Shown here piece by piece: positions 22,407 through 31,258 of a stretch of DNA of 64,000 nt; the first letter of the stretch is position 1; every line of letters begins with the position of its first letter. The DNA lies in assembly GCF_000815225.1 (NCBI RefSeq), contig NZ_CP010427.1:310001-374000 (forward strand), in the 5' to 3' direction. The position numbers were made by a program, and so were the translations under genes. This DNA is from Allofrancisella guangzhouensis. Lineage in GTDB: Bacteria > Pseudomonadota > Gammaproteobacteria > Francisellales > Francisellaceae. Below the pieces are notes generated by a model, which worked only from the letters and a program-made list of their open reading frames with translations, had not been told where the DNA came from and did no database searches.

Positions 22407-24281
22407 ATGAAGTTAAAAAATTTGATATTTGGCTCACCTATCCCTACGGCTAAACAACAAGAGCAAAAGATAGGGGTATTTTCTGGGTTTGCTATTTTAT
22501 CGTCAAATGCTTTATCTTCGGTATCATATGCGACAGGTGAAGTCTTTATTGTTTTGGCAGTAGCAGGTACAGTTGCAGTAACACAGTATTCTATAGGAGT
22601 ATCAATAATGATAGTTTTATTGATACTCCTAATGGGTTTTTCGTATACTCAAGTTATTAAAGCGCATCCTGAAGGTGGAGGTTCTTATTCAATTGTTAAA
22701 AATAATTTTAATGAGAAGCTACTCTTATTGACGGCAGCCTCATTGATTATAGATTATATTCTTACGGTAGCAGTATCTGTTTCTACTGCATCTGTAGCTA
22801 TTGGATCAGCGTTTCCAGTAGTTAGTAAATATACGGTAGAAATCTCTTTAGCTTTGCTTATATTGCTTATGATGATAAATCTTCGTGGAGTCCGTTCTAC
22901 AGCAAGAATATTCGCCTGGCCAACTTATATGTTTGTTATCTCAATAATGTTTTTAATAGCGGTTGGTTTATACAAATATCATACTGGTACTTTAATAGAG
23001 TTTGTTTATAGTGATACTTATGTAAAAAATATCCAAAATTCAACAGGGTTACTAACTATAACTCTTATACTTAGGGCTTTTTCATCAGGTAGTACAGCTT
23101 TGACAGGCATTGAATCTTACGCTAATGGAGTCTCTACCTATAAATCTCCTATGCTAACTAGAGCTATAGTTGGGCTTGTTTTTATGACACTGTTTTCTAT
23201 GGTGATGTTTGCTGGAGTAACTTTTATAGCCACTCAAACTAAAATTCTTCCAAATTTTTCTGAGAGTGTATTATCTCAAGTAGCCCATCAAGTTTTAGGA
23301 AATGGAGCTAGTTACTACTTTTTACAAACATCAACATGTTTGATTCTATTATTAGCAGCAAATACTTGTTTTACAGGTTTTCCAACTCTAGCCTCGATTA
23401 TGAGTAAAGATGGTTATTTACCAGAGCAACTCCAGCGTGTAGGCGATAGGTTAGCTTTTAGAAATGGTATTGTAATGTTAACATTACTCTCAGCTACTTT
23501 AGTTATCATCTTTGAGGCCAAAGTTAGTAAGCTTATACCACTATATGCTTTTGGTGTGTTTATAGCTTTTACCCTTTGTCAGGCTGGGCTGGTTAAGTTT
23601 TGGTATAAGAATAAGCGGTTATATAAAAGTTGGAGTATAAGAGCCTTTATAAATGCATTTGGTTGTGTGGCAACTTTTATAGTATTAATTACCACAGTAG
23701 AGAGTAAGTTTTTTGAAGGCGTTTGGATTGTTATAATAGCAATAGCCACTATAATGTATGGTTTATTTAGGATAAGAAATCACTATATTAGAAGGGAGGA
23801 TAATTTAGCTCTTAGTGTTGATGAAGCAATAGTTAATGCTTGCGTTCATGAAAGGATAAAGCCCAAAATTATACTTTTAGTTTCTCGTATCCATCGAGGT
23901 ACAATTGAAGCACTTCAATTGGCAAGAAACTTGTCTGATGATATAACCCCTGTTTTTGTGTCAGCTGATGAGGATAAAATTAATAAAATAAAAGTCCAAT
24001 GGAAAAATTTAGCTTTTGATGAACGGCTTTTAATACTAAGACCTGTTTACAACTCATTTATCACTCCAATACTGCAAATATTACATAAAAATGACCTTAG
24101 AGATCCTGATAGAGGCTACTCAATAGTGGTTATTCCTGAAGTTGTTAATACTAAATGGTGGCATTTTTTGTTACATAACCAGAATTCTAGAATACTAAAG
24201 CTAGCTATAGCAGCTATGGATAAAAAAGAAGAAAAAACTGCAACTAGAGTTGTAATATCTGTACCTTACAAAGCAGAATAA
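22407..24281 (+). CDS. KimA/YdaO-like APC-superfamily potassium transporter
   Basis: The 624-residue protein opens with the KimA/YdaO-type block FGSPIPTAKQQEQKIG and then FAILSSNALSSVSYATGEV. Twelve or so membrane segments follow, and then a cytosolic C-terminal region of about 160 residues. In Bacillus, KimA is a high-affinity potassium importer regulated by c-di-AMP. Whether this protein is a potassium transporter and whether any cyclic dinucleotide controls it here is inference. It is in an operon between obg and an ABC transporter gene, with 6 nt and 0 nt gaps. The family is clear; the substrate is likely, not proved. Confidence 0.75.
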   Translation: MKLKNLIFGSPIPTAKQQEQKIGVFSGFAILSSNALSSVSYATGEVFIVLAVAGTVAVTQYSIGVSIMIVLLILLMGFSYTQVIKAHPEGGGSYSIVKNNFNEKLLLLTAASLIIDYILTVAVSVSTASVAIGSAFPVVSKYTVEISLALLILLMMINLRGVRSTARIFAWPTYMFVISIMFLIAVGLYKYHTGTLIEFVYSDTYVKNIQNSTGLLTITLILRAFSSGSTALTGIESYANGVSTYKSPMLTRAIVGLVFMTLFSMVMFAGVTFIATQTKILPNFSESVLSQVAHQVLGNGASYYFLQTSTCLILLLAANTCFTGFPTLASIMSKDGYLPEQLQRVGDRLAFRNGIVMLTLLSATLVIIFEAKVSKLIPLYAFGVFIAFTLCQAGLVKFWYKNKRLYKSWSIRAFINAFGCVATFIVLITTVESKFFEGVWIVIIAIATIMYGLFRIRNHYIRREDNLALSVDEAIVNACVHERIKPKIILLVSRIHRGTIEALQLARNLSDDITPVFVSADEDKINKIKVQWKNLAFDERLLILRPVYNSFITPILQILHKNDLRDPDRGYSIVVIPEVVNTKWWHFLLHNQNSRILKLAIAAMDKKEEKTATRVVISVPYKAE

Positions 24282-25928
24282 ATGACTTTGCTTAAAAATA
24301 TTTGGTTCGTGACTAAGCCATTCTGGACGAATAGTTTAAAGTTTAACGTTCTATTTGCGTTATTCCTTTGTATTTTACTAGAATTTATAAGTGTTGGGCT
24401 GAGTGTTTATTTAAACTACTGGAATGTTGATTTTTACAACTCTTTGCAACAATATAACTACCAGTTGCTGGTGTATCAATTAATGAAATTTATTTTCATA
24501 ATCTTTTTTATGTTAGCTAATAGTTTTGCATTATACGTTATTAGTCAGATTTTTGTTATAAGAATGCGAGAATACCTAACAAATTTTTATACGAAATATT
24601 GGCTATATTCTAAGGTCTACGTTGCAGATTTAGGAGAATATGATAACTCTGACGAGCGTATAAGTTATGATATAAAGGAGTTAGTAACTCTTCTTAAAAA
24701 TCTGTTTTTGGGTTTTGTTGGTAGTATTTTGACGTTTGTTTTATTCTCTTGGATTTTATGGCATCTTTCAGGAAGTTTTGAGTTTAACATTTATGGGTAT
24801 AAGTTAACTATTCATGGATACCTATTTTGGCTTGCGCTATTACTAGCTGCTATAAACATATTAACGGTGATAAAGGTTGGAAAGCCGCTTAGAAAGATTA
24901 TATACGACAAACAAAAGTATGAAGCAGAATTTAGGTTCGGATTAGCTACAATTAGAAATAATAATTATCATATACATGATAGTAATCTTGAAAAGATTAA
25001 ATTTTTAAAATCAAAGACTGATTTTAAATACATAGTAGATAACTTTTACGTTTTAACTTTTAGAGAAATCAGAATAAATCTAGTAACAAGTCTGTTTTCA
25101 CAAGTTTATGGAATAATAGGAATATTTCTATCACTACCTAGGTATTTTGCTAGAGTACTAAGTTTTGGGCAGATTATGCAGATTAACATGGCCTTTTTAA
25201 AAGTTGTTTCTCCTTTGTTGTTTTTTATATATAGTTATGAACAAGTTACAGAATTAAAAACAAACGTTAAAAGACTAATGGAGTTAAAAAAGCAGATAGA
25301 TAATTCTAATGATAGAAATTTATATACTATAGACACTTCTCAACAAGAGCTTTTAAAAATAGACGATTTATCAATATTTAGTTTTCAAAAGATTTTATTT
25401 GCAAATTTAAGCATCTCACTAAAGAATAAACAAAGCTTGTTGATACAAGGAAAAATAGGTGCGGGAAAAACTACTTTATTAAGAGTAATTAAAGGAGTGT
25501 ATAAAGATTTTAAGGGGAACCTTTGCTATAATATTAGACCCCAAATTTTGTTAATGACATCTAAACCATATTTTCTGAAAGATGATTTTAAACGAGCTAT
25601 GTTTTCGCCATTAATAACAAATATACCTAGTGATCAAGAGTTTATAAATATACTTAAAGAGTTAGATGTGCTTTATCTGAAAAAATTTATTGGTAAGAGT
25701 TATAACTGGAATAATATCCTCTCGCTAGGAGAACAACAAAAGTTATCCTTTTGTAAACTATTTATTAAAAAGTATAATTTAGTCTTATTGGATGAAGCTA
25801 CATCAAATTTAGATGAAAAATCACAAGAAAGAGTATATCAATTATTGAAAGAAAAAAAGGTTACCTTTATTTCTGCTAGTCATGATCAAGGGCTAAAAAA
25901 ATTTCATGATAAATTATTTAGTATATAA
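24282..25928 (+). CDS. SbmA/BacA-like ABC transporter, fused membrane and ATPase domains
   Basis: The 548-residue protein has an N-terminal membrane domain with about six segments. It carries the SbmA/BacA-like pattern NYWNVDFYNSLQQYN and ERISYDIKELVTLLKN. The C-terminal ABC ATPase has Walker A GKIGAGKTTLL, signature SLGEQQKLS, Walker B LVLLDEATSNLD and the switch His in SASHD. This is the YddA-like class with fused ATPase, rather than E. coli SbmA, which lacks it. Substrates in the family include peptides, cobalamin and acyl chains. The ATG directly follows the stop of the upstream permease (TAAATG), indicating tight coupling. Confidence 0.85.
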   Translation: MTLLKNIWFVTKPFWTNSLKFNVLFALFLCILLEFISVGLSVYLNYWNVDFYNSLQQYNYQLLVYQLMKFIFIIFFMLANSFALYVISQIFVIRMREYLTNFYTKYWLYSKVYVADLGEYDNSDERISYDIKELVTLLKNLFLGFVGSILTFVLFSWILWHLSGSFEFNIYGYKLTIHGYLFWLALLLAAINILTVIKVGKPLRKIIYDKQKYEAEFRFGLATIRNNNYHIHDSNLEKIKFLKSKTDFKYIVDNFYVLTFREIRINLVTSLFSQVYGIIGIFLSLPRYFARVLSFGQIMQINMAFLKVVSPLLFFIYSYEQVTELKTNVKRLMELKKQIDNSNDRNLYTIDTSQQELLKIDDLSIFSFQKILFANLSISLKNKQSLLIQGKIGAGKTTLLRVIKGVYKDFKGNLCYNIRPQILLMTSKPYFLKDDFKRAMFSPLITNIPSDQEFINILKELDVLYLKKFIGKSYNWNNILSLGEQQKLSFCKLFIKKYNLVLLDEATSNLDEKSQERVYQLLKEKKVTFISASHDQGLKKFHDKLFSI

Positions 25929-26133
25929 GTGTCTGAACTGATTCTTTGGAAACATTTCTACTCAGACGAGTTAGTTTTTTAATAGGGGTTTAAATGCTAA
26001 CTACAGTTTGATACACTTAGCCTAACTAGCAGTTTTAATATCTAATTTCTTTTAGTCTTATCATTTTTTCTTGTTATAATAATATGATTAAATTTATTTA
26101 TTTTATAAAACTTTTACAAGGATTATTTTGAAT

Positions 26134-27900
26134 ATGAGGACACACTATAGTTCAGATATAAATGAAAAATTAGAGAACCAAAAAGTCACTGTTTGTGGAT
26201 GGGTGCACCGCCGCAGAGATCATGGTGGAGTTATATTTTTAGATATAAGAGATAGGACGGGTTTAGTTCAACTTGTATTTAACCCTGATAACGAAAATTT
26301 TAAAACCGCTGATAGCTTAAGGTCTGAGTTTGTGATTAAAGCTGAGGGTGTGGTGAATTTAAGACCAGAGGGTCAAGAGAATAAAAACCTTGCTAGTGGT
26401 AAGGTTGAAATTATTGGTGAAAAACTAGAAATTATAAATAAATCTAAAACCATACCTTTTCAGTTAGATGATTATCAGTCAGCAGGTGAAGATGTAAAAC
26501 TTAAATATCGTTATATAGATTTACGCCGACCAGAAATGCAGAAAAAGCTAATGACTCGCTCAAAAGCAATTCGTTATGTTAGGAGCTTTTTAGATAATAA
26601 TGGCTTTTTAGATATTGAGACTCCATTTCTAACAAAGGCAACACCAGAAGGTGCAAGAGATTACTTAGTACCAAGTCGTAATTTTAATGGTAAGTTTTAT
26701 GCTCTTCCTCAATCCCCACAACTTTTTAAGCAGCTTTTGATGGTTTCTGGTTTTGATAGATATTATCAAATAGTTAAATGTTTCCGTGATGAAGATCTAA
26801 GAGCAGATAGGCAGCCAGAATTTACTCAAATAGATATTGAAGCTTCGTTTATTGATGAAGCTTTTATTATGTCTACTATGGAGAAAATGATAGCAGGATT
26901 ATTTGAGACTACTATTGGTGTTAAGTTTGAAACGCCATTTCAGGTTATGAGTTTTGCTGAAGCTATAGATAAATATGGTTCTGATAAGCCAGATCTAAGG
27001 ATCCCTCTTGAGTTTGTAAATATCAAAGAAGATATGAAAAATGAGGAGTTTAAAGTATTCTCAGGTCCAGCTAATGATCCAGAGGCTAGAGTAATTGCTA
27101 TGAGAATTCCAGAAGGCAATGAAAAGCTAACACGTAAAAAAATCGATGAATATACTAAGTTTGTAGGTATATATGGAGCTAGAGGTCTTGCGTATATTAA
27201 AATCAATTCTTTATCACAAGGAAAAGATGGTTTACAGTCTCCGATTGTTAAAAATATATCTGAAGAGACACTATTTAATGTGATCGAAAAAACTGGAGCT
27301 AAAGAAGGTGATTTACTGTTCTTTGGTGCTGGCAAAGCAAAAATTGTTAACGATTCAATGGGTGCTTTAAGAGCTAAAATCGGTGAAGATTTTGAAATAT
27401 TTACAAAAGATTGGGCACCGCTATGGGTTATTGATTTTCCAATGTTTGAGAAAGATGATAATAGACTATATGCGGTGCACCATCCATTTACAGCTCCGCA
27501 AATAGATAGTATTGATCAACTAGATAGAAATCCTGAAAACCTTCTTTCAAGAGCATATGATATGGTCATAAATGGCTATGAAGTTGGGGGTGGGTCAATT
27601 CGTATCCATAAGCAAGATATCCAAGCTAAAGTATTTAATCTACTTGGAATATCTAATGAAGAAGCTCGTGAGAAGTTTGGTTTTATGCTTGATGCACTTT
27701 CTTATGGTACTCCGATTCATGGTGGTATAGCTTTTGGTGTTGACAGACTTATTATGCTACTTACAAATACTTCAAATATCCGTGATGTAATAGCATTTCC
27801 TAAAACTCAAACGGCAAGCTGTCTGATGACAGAAGCACCTTCAGTAGTAACTTTAGAGCAGCTTAATGAGCTTGGTATTGCTATTAAGAAAGAAGAATAG
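26134..27900 (+). CDS. aspS: Aspartyl-tRNA synthetase
   Basis: AspRS charges tRNA-Asp. The 588-residue protein has the N-terminal OB anticodon-binding domain ([20 protein letters not shown]). Class II motifs 1-3 follow, with motif 2 [18 protein letters not shown] and motif 3 [17 protein letters not shown] insertion domain lies between, near residues 280-420, typical of bacterial AspRS. The start is ambiguous. An AAGGA box at 26118-26122 is 5 nt from an in-frame TTG (26128) and 11 nt from ATG 26134. Family alignment favours the ATG, since the protein begins MRTHY. Confidence 0.97.
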   Translation: MRTHYSSDINEKLENQKVTVCGWVHRRRDHGGVIFLDIRDRTGLVQLVFNPDNENFKTADSLRSEFVIKAEGVVNLRPEGQENKNLASGKVEIIGEKLEIINKSKTIPFQLDDYQSAGEDVKLKYRYIDLRRPEMQKKLMTRSKAIRYVRSFLDNNGFLDIETPFLTKATPEGARDYLVPSRNFNGKFYALPQSPQLFKQLLMVSGFDRYYQIVKCFRDEDLRADRQPEFTQIDIEASFIDEAFIMSTMEKMIAGLFETTIGVKFETPFQVMSFAEAIDKYGSDKPDLRIPLEFVNIKEDMKNEEFKVFSGPANDPEARVIAMRIPEGNEKLTRKKIDEYTKFVGIYGARGLAYIKINSLSQGKDGLQSPIVKNISEETLFNVIEKTGAKEGDLLFFGAGKAKIVNDSMGALRAKIGEDFEIFTKDWAPLWVIDFPMFEKDDNRLYAVHHPFTAPQIDSIDQLDRNPENLLSRAYDMVINGYEVGGGSIRIHKQDIQAKVFNLLGISNEEAREKFGFMLDALSYGTPIHGGIAFGVDRLIMLLTNTSNIRDVIAFPKTQTASCLMTEAPSVVTLEQLNELGIAIKKEE

Positions 27901-27971
27901 TGTTGTTTGATTCTTGAAATCCTCTTTCAACTTTTTGTGAACATTGATACTACAATCTGAGAGTAATAAAT

Positions 27972-29546
27972 ATGCAAGCTTGTGTAATGGCTCCACTTAA
28001 AATAACAAATGATGATGAATGGAAATATTTTTGCAATAACATTAATACTGTACGAACATCTTTAAAAGGTGTTTCTCAATACTTGACAGTTTCAACTGAT
28101 GTCTGGTGGGGATTAGTCCAAGAAGAGCATCCAGAAAAATATGACTGGTCGTATTATGATAGGTTATCATATACTCTCAAATGTATTTCTGATGAAAGAC
28201 CAGACCTACCAGAAATAAATTGGGCGCCTATTATGTCATTTCACCAATGTGGAGGTAATGTAGGGGATAATATTTATATAAAAATACCGAAATGGGCAAT
28301 TACAGATAGAGAGTTTATCAGTGACAATGGGAATAAATGTCAGGAGTATGTAAGTTTTTGGCATGACAATGATATGTTACAGTATTATACTTCTTTTATA
28401 AAAACATTCTGCAAACGATATTCTGATAGTTATTATTCTGTATTTTTTAAAAAAATATGTGTCGCACCATCAATAGTAGAGATTAATGTGAGTTGTGGTC
28501 CTGCTGGAGAACTTAGGTATCCTTCATATAATAGTCATGATAATTACCAATATCCTGAATACGGGCATACTCAAGCTAAGAGTCATACAGCTATTGAGAG
28601 ATTTCAACAAAATTATAGTGAGTGTAATCAACAAATCATTAATTCAACATATATAAAACAAAATTATAGAGATACAAATAATCATTTAGTAAAAAAATAT
28701 CTAACCTGGTATAACAATGAGTTAATATTACATGGTCAAAGAATGATACAAGCCGCCTTAGATGGTATTAATGGTACAAAATTATATAATTGCCGAATAG
28801 GTATAAAAATACCAGGTATACACTGGAATTCAAACAATAATATTAATGGACCAAGATTAAGTGAATTATTTGCTGGATTAATACCTATAAATGATGATTC
28901 TTTACACAATAACTTCAACAATAATGAAATTGAATCTGGGTATACACGACTTATCTGGGCGCTTTCACGACCTCAAGATATGCCTGAGATTTATCAAGAT
29001 AAGCATAAAACCACTAAATTCTTGATAGACCATCCATCAAAACTAAAGCCTAATCCTTTATACATTAGAAAGGGTTACAATATGTCCAAATGCCCTAATA
29101 ATATAAAATCTAGAGAAAGATTAGATCTTAATATTCATTTTACATGTGCAGAAATGCCGTCACTAATTTCTTGCGATACGATCGAAGACAAGGAAAATAA
29201 ACTTCATAATTCAGAATGGCATATTCAAAAACTCTCAACTAATATAAGTCAAATCAATCCTTATTCTAAGCCAAGAGCTTTAGTCAAACATTTAGCATGG
29301 TGTGGGCAACAAATACCTTCAGAAACTGGTCTTAAGATGGGAGTTGAAAATGCCCTAGCCGGATTGTCAAATGACAAATGGGAAAATATAAGACATATTT
29401 TGGATAAAAATAATTATGGTGATTTATTTAAATTACCACATAAAAATGGTCATTCACCTTTTGCAATGATAAATATTTTAAGAGTTGATGATGCAGCTCA
29501 ATTTTCTAATCAATATCGTGATTTGATAAAAGAATTTTCTTATTGA
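27972..29546 (+). CDS. Beta-amylase (glycoside hydrolase family 14)
   Basis: GH14 enzymes cut maltose units from the non-reducing ends of starch- or glycogen-like alpha-1,4-glucans. The 524-residue protein has the family signatures SFHQCGGNVGD (near 89-99) and GPAGELRYPSY (near 176-186), whose Glu180 matches the catalytic acid. The segment NIHFTCAEM places Glu394 at the catalytic base position. IPGIHWN and a late GVENAL also match. There is no signal peptide, so it likely acts inside the cell, perhaps on glycogen. It follows aspS by 71 nt. GH14 is rare in gammaproteobacteria, so horizontal acquisition is plausible. Confidence 0.9.
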   Translation: MQACVMAPLKITNDDEWKYFCNNINTVRTSLKGVSQYLTVSTDVWWGLVQEEHPEKYDWSYYDRLSYTLKCISDERPDLPEINWAPIMSFHQCGGNVGDNIYIKIPKWAITDREFISDNGNKCQEYVSFWHDNDMLQYYTSFIKTFCKRYSDSYYSVFFKKICVAPSIVEINVSCGPAGELRYPSYNSHDNYQYPEYGHTQAKSHTAIERFQQNYSECNQQIINSTYIKQNYRDTNNHLVKKYLTWYNNELILHGQRMIQAALDGINGTKLYNCRIGIKIPGIHWNSNNNINGPRLSELFAGLIPINDDSLHNNFNNNEIESGYTRLIWALSRPQDMPEIYQDKHKTTKFLIDHPSKLKPNPLYIRKGYNMSKCPNNIKSRERLDLNIHFTCAEMPSLISCDTIEDKENKLHNSEWHIQKLSTNISQINPYSKPRALVKHLAWCGQQIPSETGLKMGVENALAGLSNDKWENIRHILDKNNYGDLFKLPHKNGHSPFAMINILRVDDAAQFSNQYRDLIKEFSY

Positions 29547-29580
29547 AGTTTTAGCATCTCCTTGAGGTATAGCGATTTCA

Positions 29581-29875
29581 GGGAGTGTTGCAAACTAAAA
29601 TTATATGTTTCTAACTGCGTTAAAAATATTCTCAAAATGCTCATTTATACCAATTCCAACATAAATTGGTGCATTTATCACAAAGGAGTTTATGACTAAT
29701 TTAAGTTTTTGATGTGTAGGCAATAGCAGTAGCTATTGGCAAATATTAAAGGATTAAATTAGGTATGAAATACAAAGTTAGAAAGTAATAACATGTGTTG
29801 GAATTGGTATTACTACGTGTAAACTGTGCTTTTTCGAATATTTTTGCCTTGTTGCCACTCGTCTAATTTCCCAGA
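29581..29875 (+). repeat. Small inverted-repeat element A, copy 1 (interrupted)
   Basis: The left end begins GGGAGTGTTGCAAACT at 29581 and the internal sequence runs as in copy 2 (33964). It is interrupted at 29645-29812 by element B and resumes as ACTACGTGTAAACTG. The right inverted repeat is missing after about 29875, where the sequence becomes unrelated. The left end abuts a short hairpin (CTCCTTGA...TTCAGGGAG) after the beta-amylase stop. The copy is therefore incomplete. Confidence 0.75.
29648..29809 (+). mobile_element. Small inverted-repeat element B (162 bp), inserted in element A
   Basis: Perfect 14-nt terminal inverted repeats TACCAATTCCAACA (left) and TGTTGGAATTGGTA (right) bound a 162-bp stretch with no long frame. 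It is flanked by TTA on each side (29645-29647 and 29810-29812). The uninterrupted sequence in copy 2 of element A reads CTCATTTACTACG, which is the empty site. So the insertion and a 3-bp duplication can be read directly. No transposase is present, so this is a non-autonomous, MITE-like element. Inside is a Shine-Dalgarno-like AAAGGAG before a six-codon frame, probably meaningless. Confidence 0.8.
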
Positions 29876-29896
29876 TTTTAGAAACACTAACTCCAT

Positions 29897-29945
29897 AAAC
29901 TAAGGAAAATCTTGTAGTAGAAAAAGATACTCAAAATGACTACTT
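29897..29945 (+). mobile_element. Internally deleted relic of the neighbouring IS
   Basis: Bases 29897-29928 match 30411-30442 inside the transposase gene (2 mismatches or so). From the shared GAAAAAGAT onward, the sequence matches the transposase 3' end at about 31093-31119 (AAAATGACTACTTA versus AAAATGACTGCTTAA). The two matches are joined at a 9-base direct repeat, so this is a second IS copy that lost about 660 bp between repeats. The intact element starts straight afterwards. Confidence 0.65.
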
Positions 29946-31144
29946 AACTGGAGTTACGGACTTTTGCCCTATAGTTAAAGCGAAAAAGTTTTCTATGTGT
30001 TAATTTATAGTTACATCAACGAAGTTATGTTCTAAAAATGAAACAACGTGAATTAGCGAATTTATATACTGAATATTTGTTATGCCAAAATTCCCAAGCA
30101 AGTGCGACAGAGTGTTCAAGTATGTTAGATGAACTAGTAAAACATGATAGTTTTTCCAGGATGTTAAAAGTTGGTAGCTATGAGAGTAAATATGTCTGGT
30201 TAAAAGGTAAAGGCATTTTAAAAACTTACAAAGATAAGCCAAAGATATTATCTATAGACAATACAATAAGTCCTAAATCTGATAGTAAGGTCAATGAGGT
30301 AGTAAACTGGTTTTATGACCATTCTGTAGGCAGAGCAGTTAAAGGCATAAATCTTATTAGTGCTTTAATCCATGTTGGAGATGCTAATATTCCTGTAGGC
30401 TTTGAAGTACAAACTAAGGAAAACTTTGTAGTAGAAAAAGATAAAGCAGGTAGAGAACGTCTAAAGCGTAAAGCACGCTATACAATTAATGAACTGGCAA
30501 GAAAACTGGTATTGAAAATTATTAAAAATTTCTCTAGTTTTGATTATGTAGTAGCTGATAGGTATTTTGCTTCTAAAGATAATTTAAGATTTTTTAACAA
30601 ACATAAACTCTCGTATGTAATAGGTATAGCGAATAATCGTTTAGTTGCTAAGAGTAAAGCTAATGCTCTTGCTGGTAACTACTGTAGGTTAGATGAATTA
30701 GGATTGCTAGAAAATGAGACTATAAAAATTTATTTAAAAGATATAAAATATAGTCTTGTGGTTACTCGCCAAGTCTTCAAAAACGGAGACAATTCAACAG
30801 GTGAGATTTATTTAATTACTAATGATCTGAACCTAGAGAGTAACCACATAAAAGATATCTATCAAAAAAGATGGAATATAGAAGTTTATCATCGAAGTAT
30901 AAAACAAAATGCTAGTCTTGCTAAATCACCTACATCTATAGCTGTCACGCAACTTAACCACATAGGGCTTTCTATAGGGGCTTATTGTGAGCTTGAAAAA
31001 TTAAAACTTGTATCAAATAAAAACCACTATGCTTTAAAAAGAAAAATGTTAATCGCCGCCAATCAAGCTAGCCATAGGGAAATTATAAAAATGAAAAAGA
31101 TATTCAAAATGACTGCTTAAAACAAAAGTCCGTAACTCCAGTTA
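29945..31144 (+). mobile_element. IS4-type insertion sequence (1200 bp)
   Basis: Two 22-nt perfect terminal inverted repeats bound the element. The left end is TAACTGGAGTTACGGACTTT at 29945 and the right end is its complement, ending at 31144. It holds one transposase gene (30038-31120). A target duplication is not clear: flanks share only CT. It lies downstream of the beta-amylase gene and 115 bp from the ppdK stop, so no flanking gene is broken. Confidence 0.88.
30038..31120 (+). CDS. IS4-type DDE transposase
   Basis: The 360-residue transposase has the DDE set: Asp74 in LSIDNTISPK, Asp174 in YVVADRYF, and Glu282 in the exact IS4 YREK pattern YQKRWNIEVYHRSIK (Tyr275, Arg278, Glu282, Lys289). 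The block DHSVGRAVKGINLISALI is typical of the IS4/IS701 group. The frame is intact with no stops, so the element may be active. The gene starts about 72 bp inside the left inverted repeat and ends 2 nt before the right one. The element should be matched to a catalogued Francisella IS. Confidence 0.9.
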   Translation: MKQRELANLYTEYLLCQNSQASATECSSMLDELVKHDSFSRMLKVGSYESKYVWLKGKGILKTYKDKPKILSIDNTISPKSDSKVNEVVNWFYDHSVGRAVKGINLISALIHVGDANIPVGFEVQTKENFVVEKDKAGRERLKRKARYTINELARKLVLKIIKNFSSFDYVVADRYFASKDNLRFFNKHKLSYVIGIANNRLVAKSKANALAGNYCRLDELGLLENETIKIYLKDIKYSLVVTRQVFKNGDNSTGEIYLITNDLNLESNHIKDIYQKRWNIEVYHRSIKQNASLAKSPTSIAVTQLNHIGLSIGAYCELEKLKLVSNKNHYALKRKMLIAANQASHREIIKMKKIFKMTA

Positions 31145-31258
31145 CTAAAAGGGGATTAATTCTGTTTTTCAGCAAAGTCCAATTAGTACAAAATAGGTTC
31201 CCTTTCTGAAAAGCTCAGGTATGCGGAAAGACCCAATAACAGAAGTTTCATTCTATAG

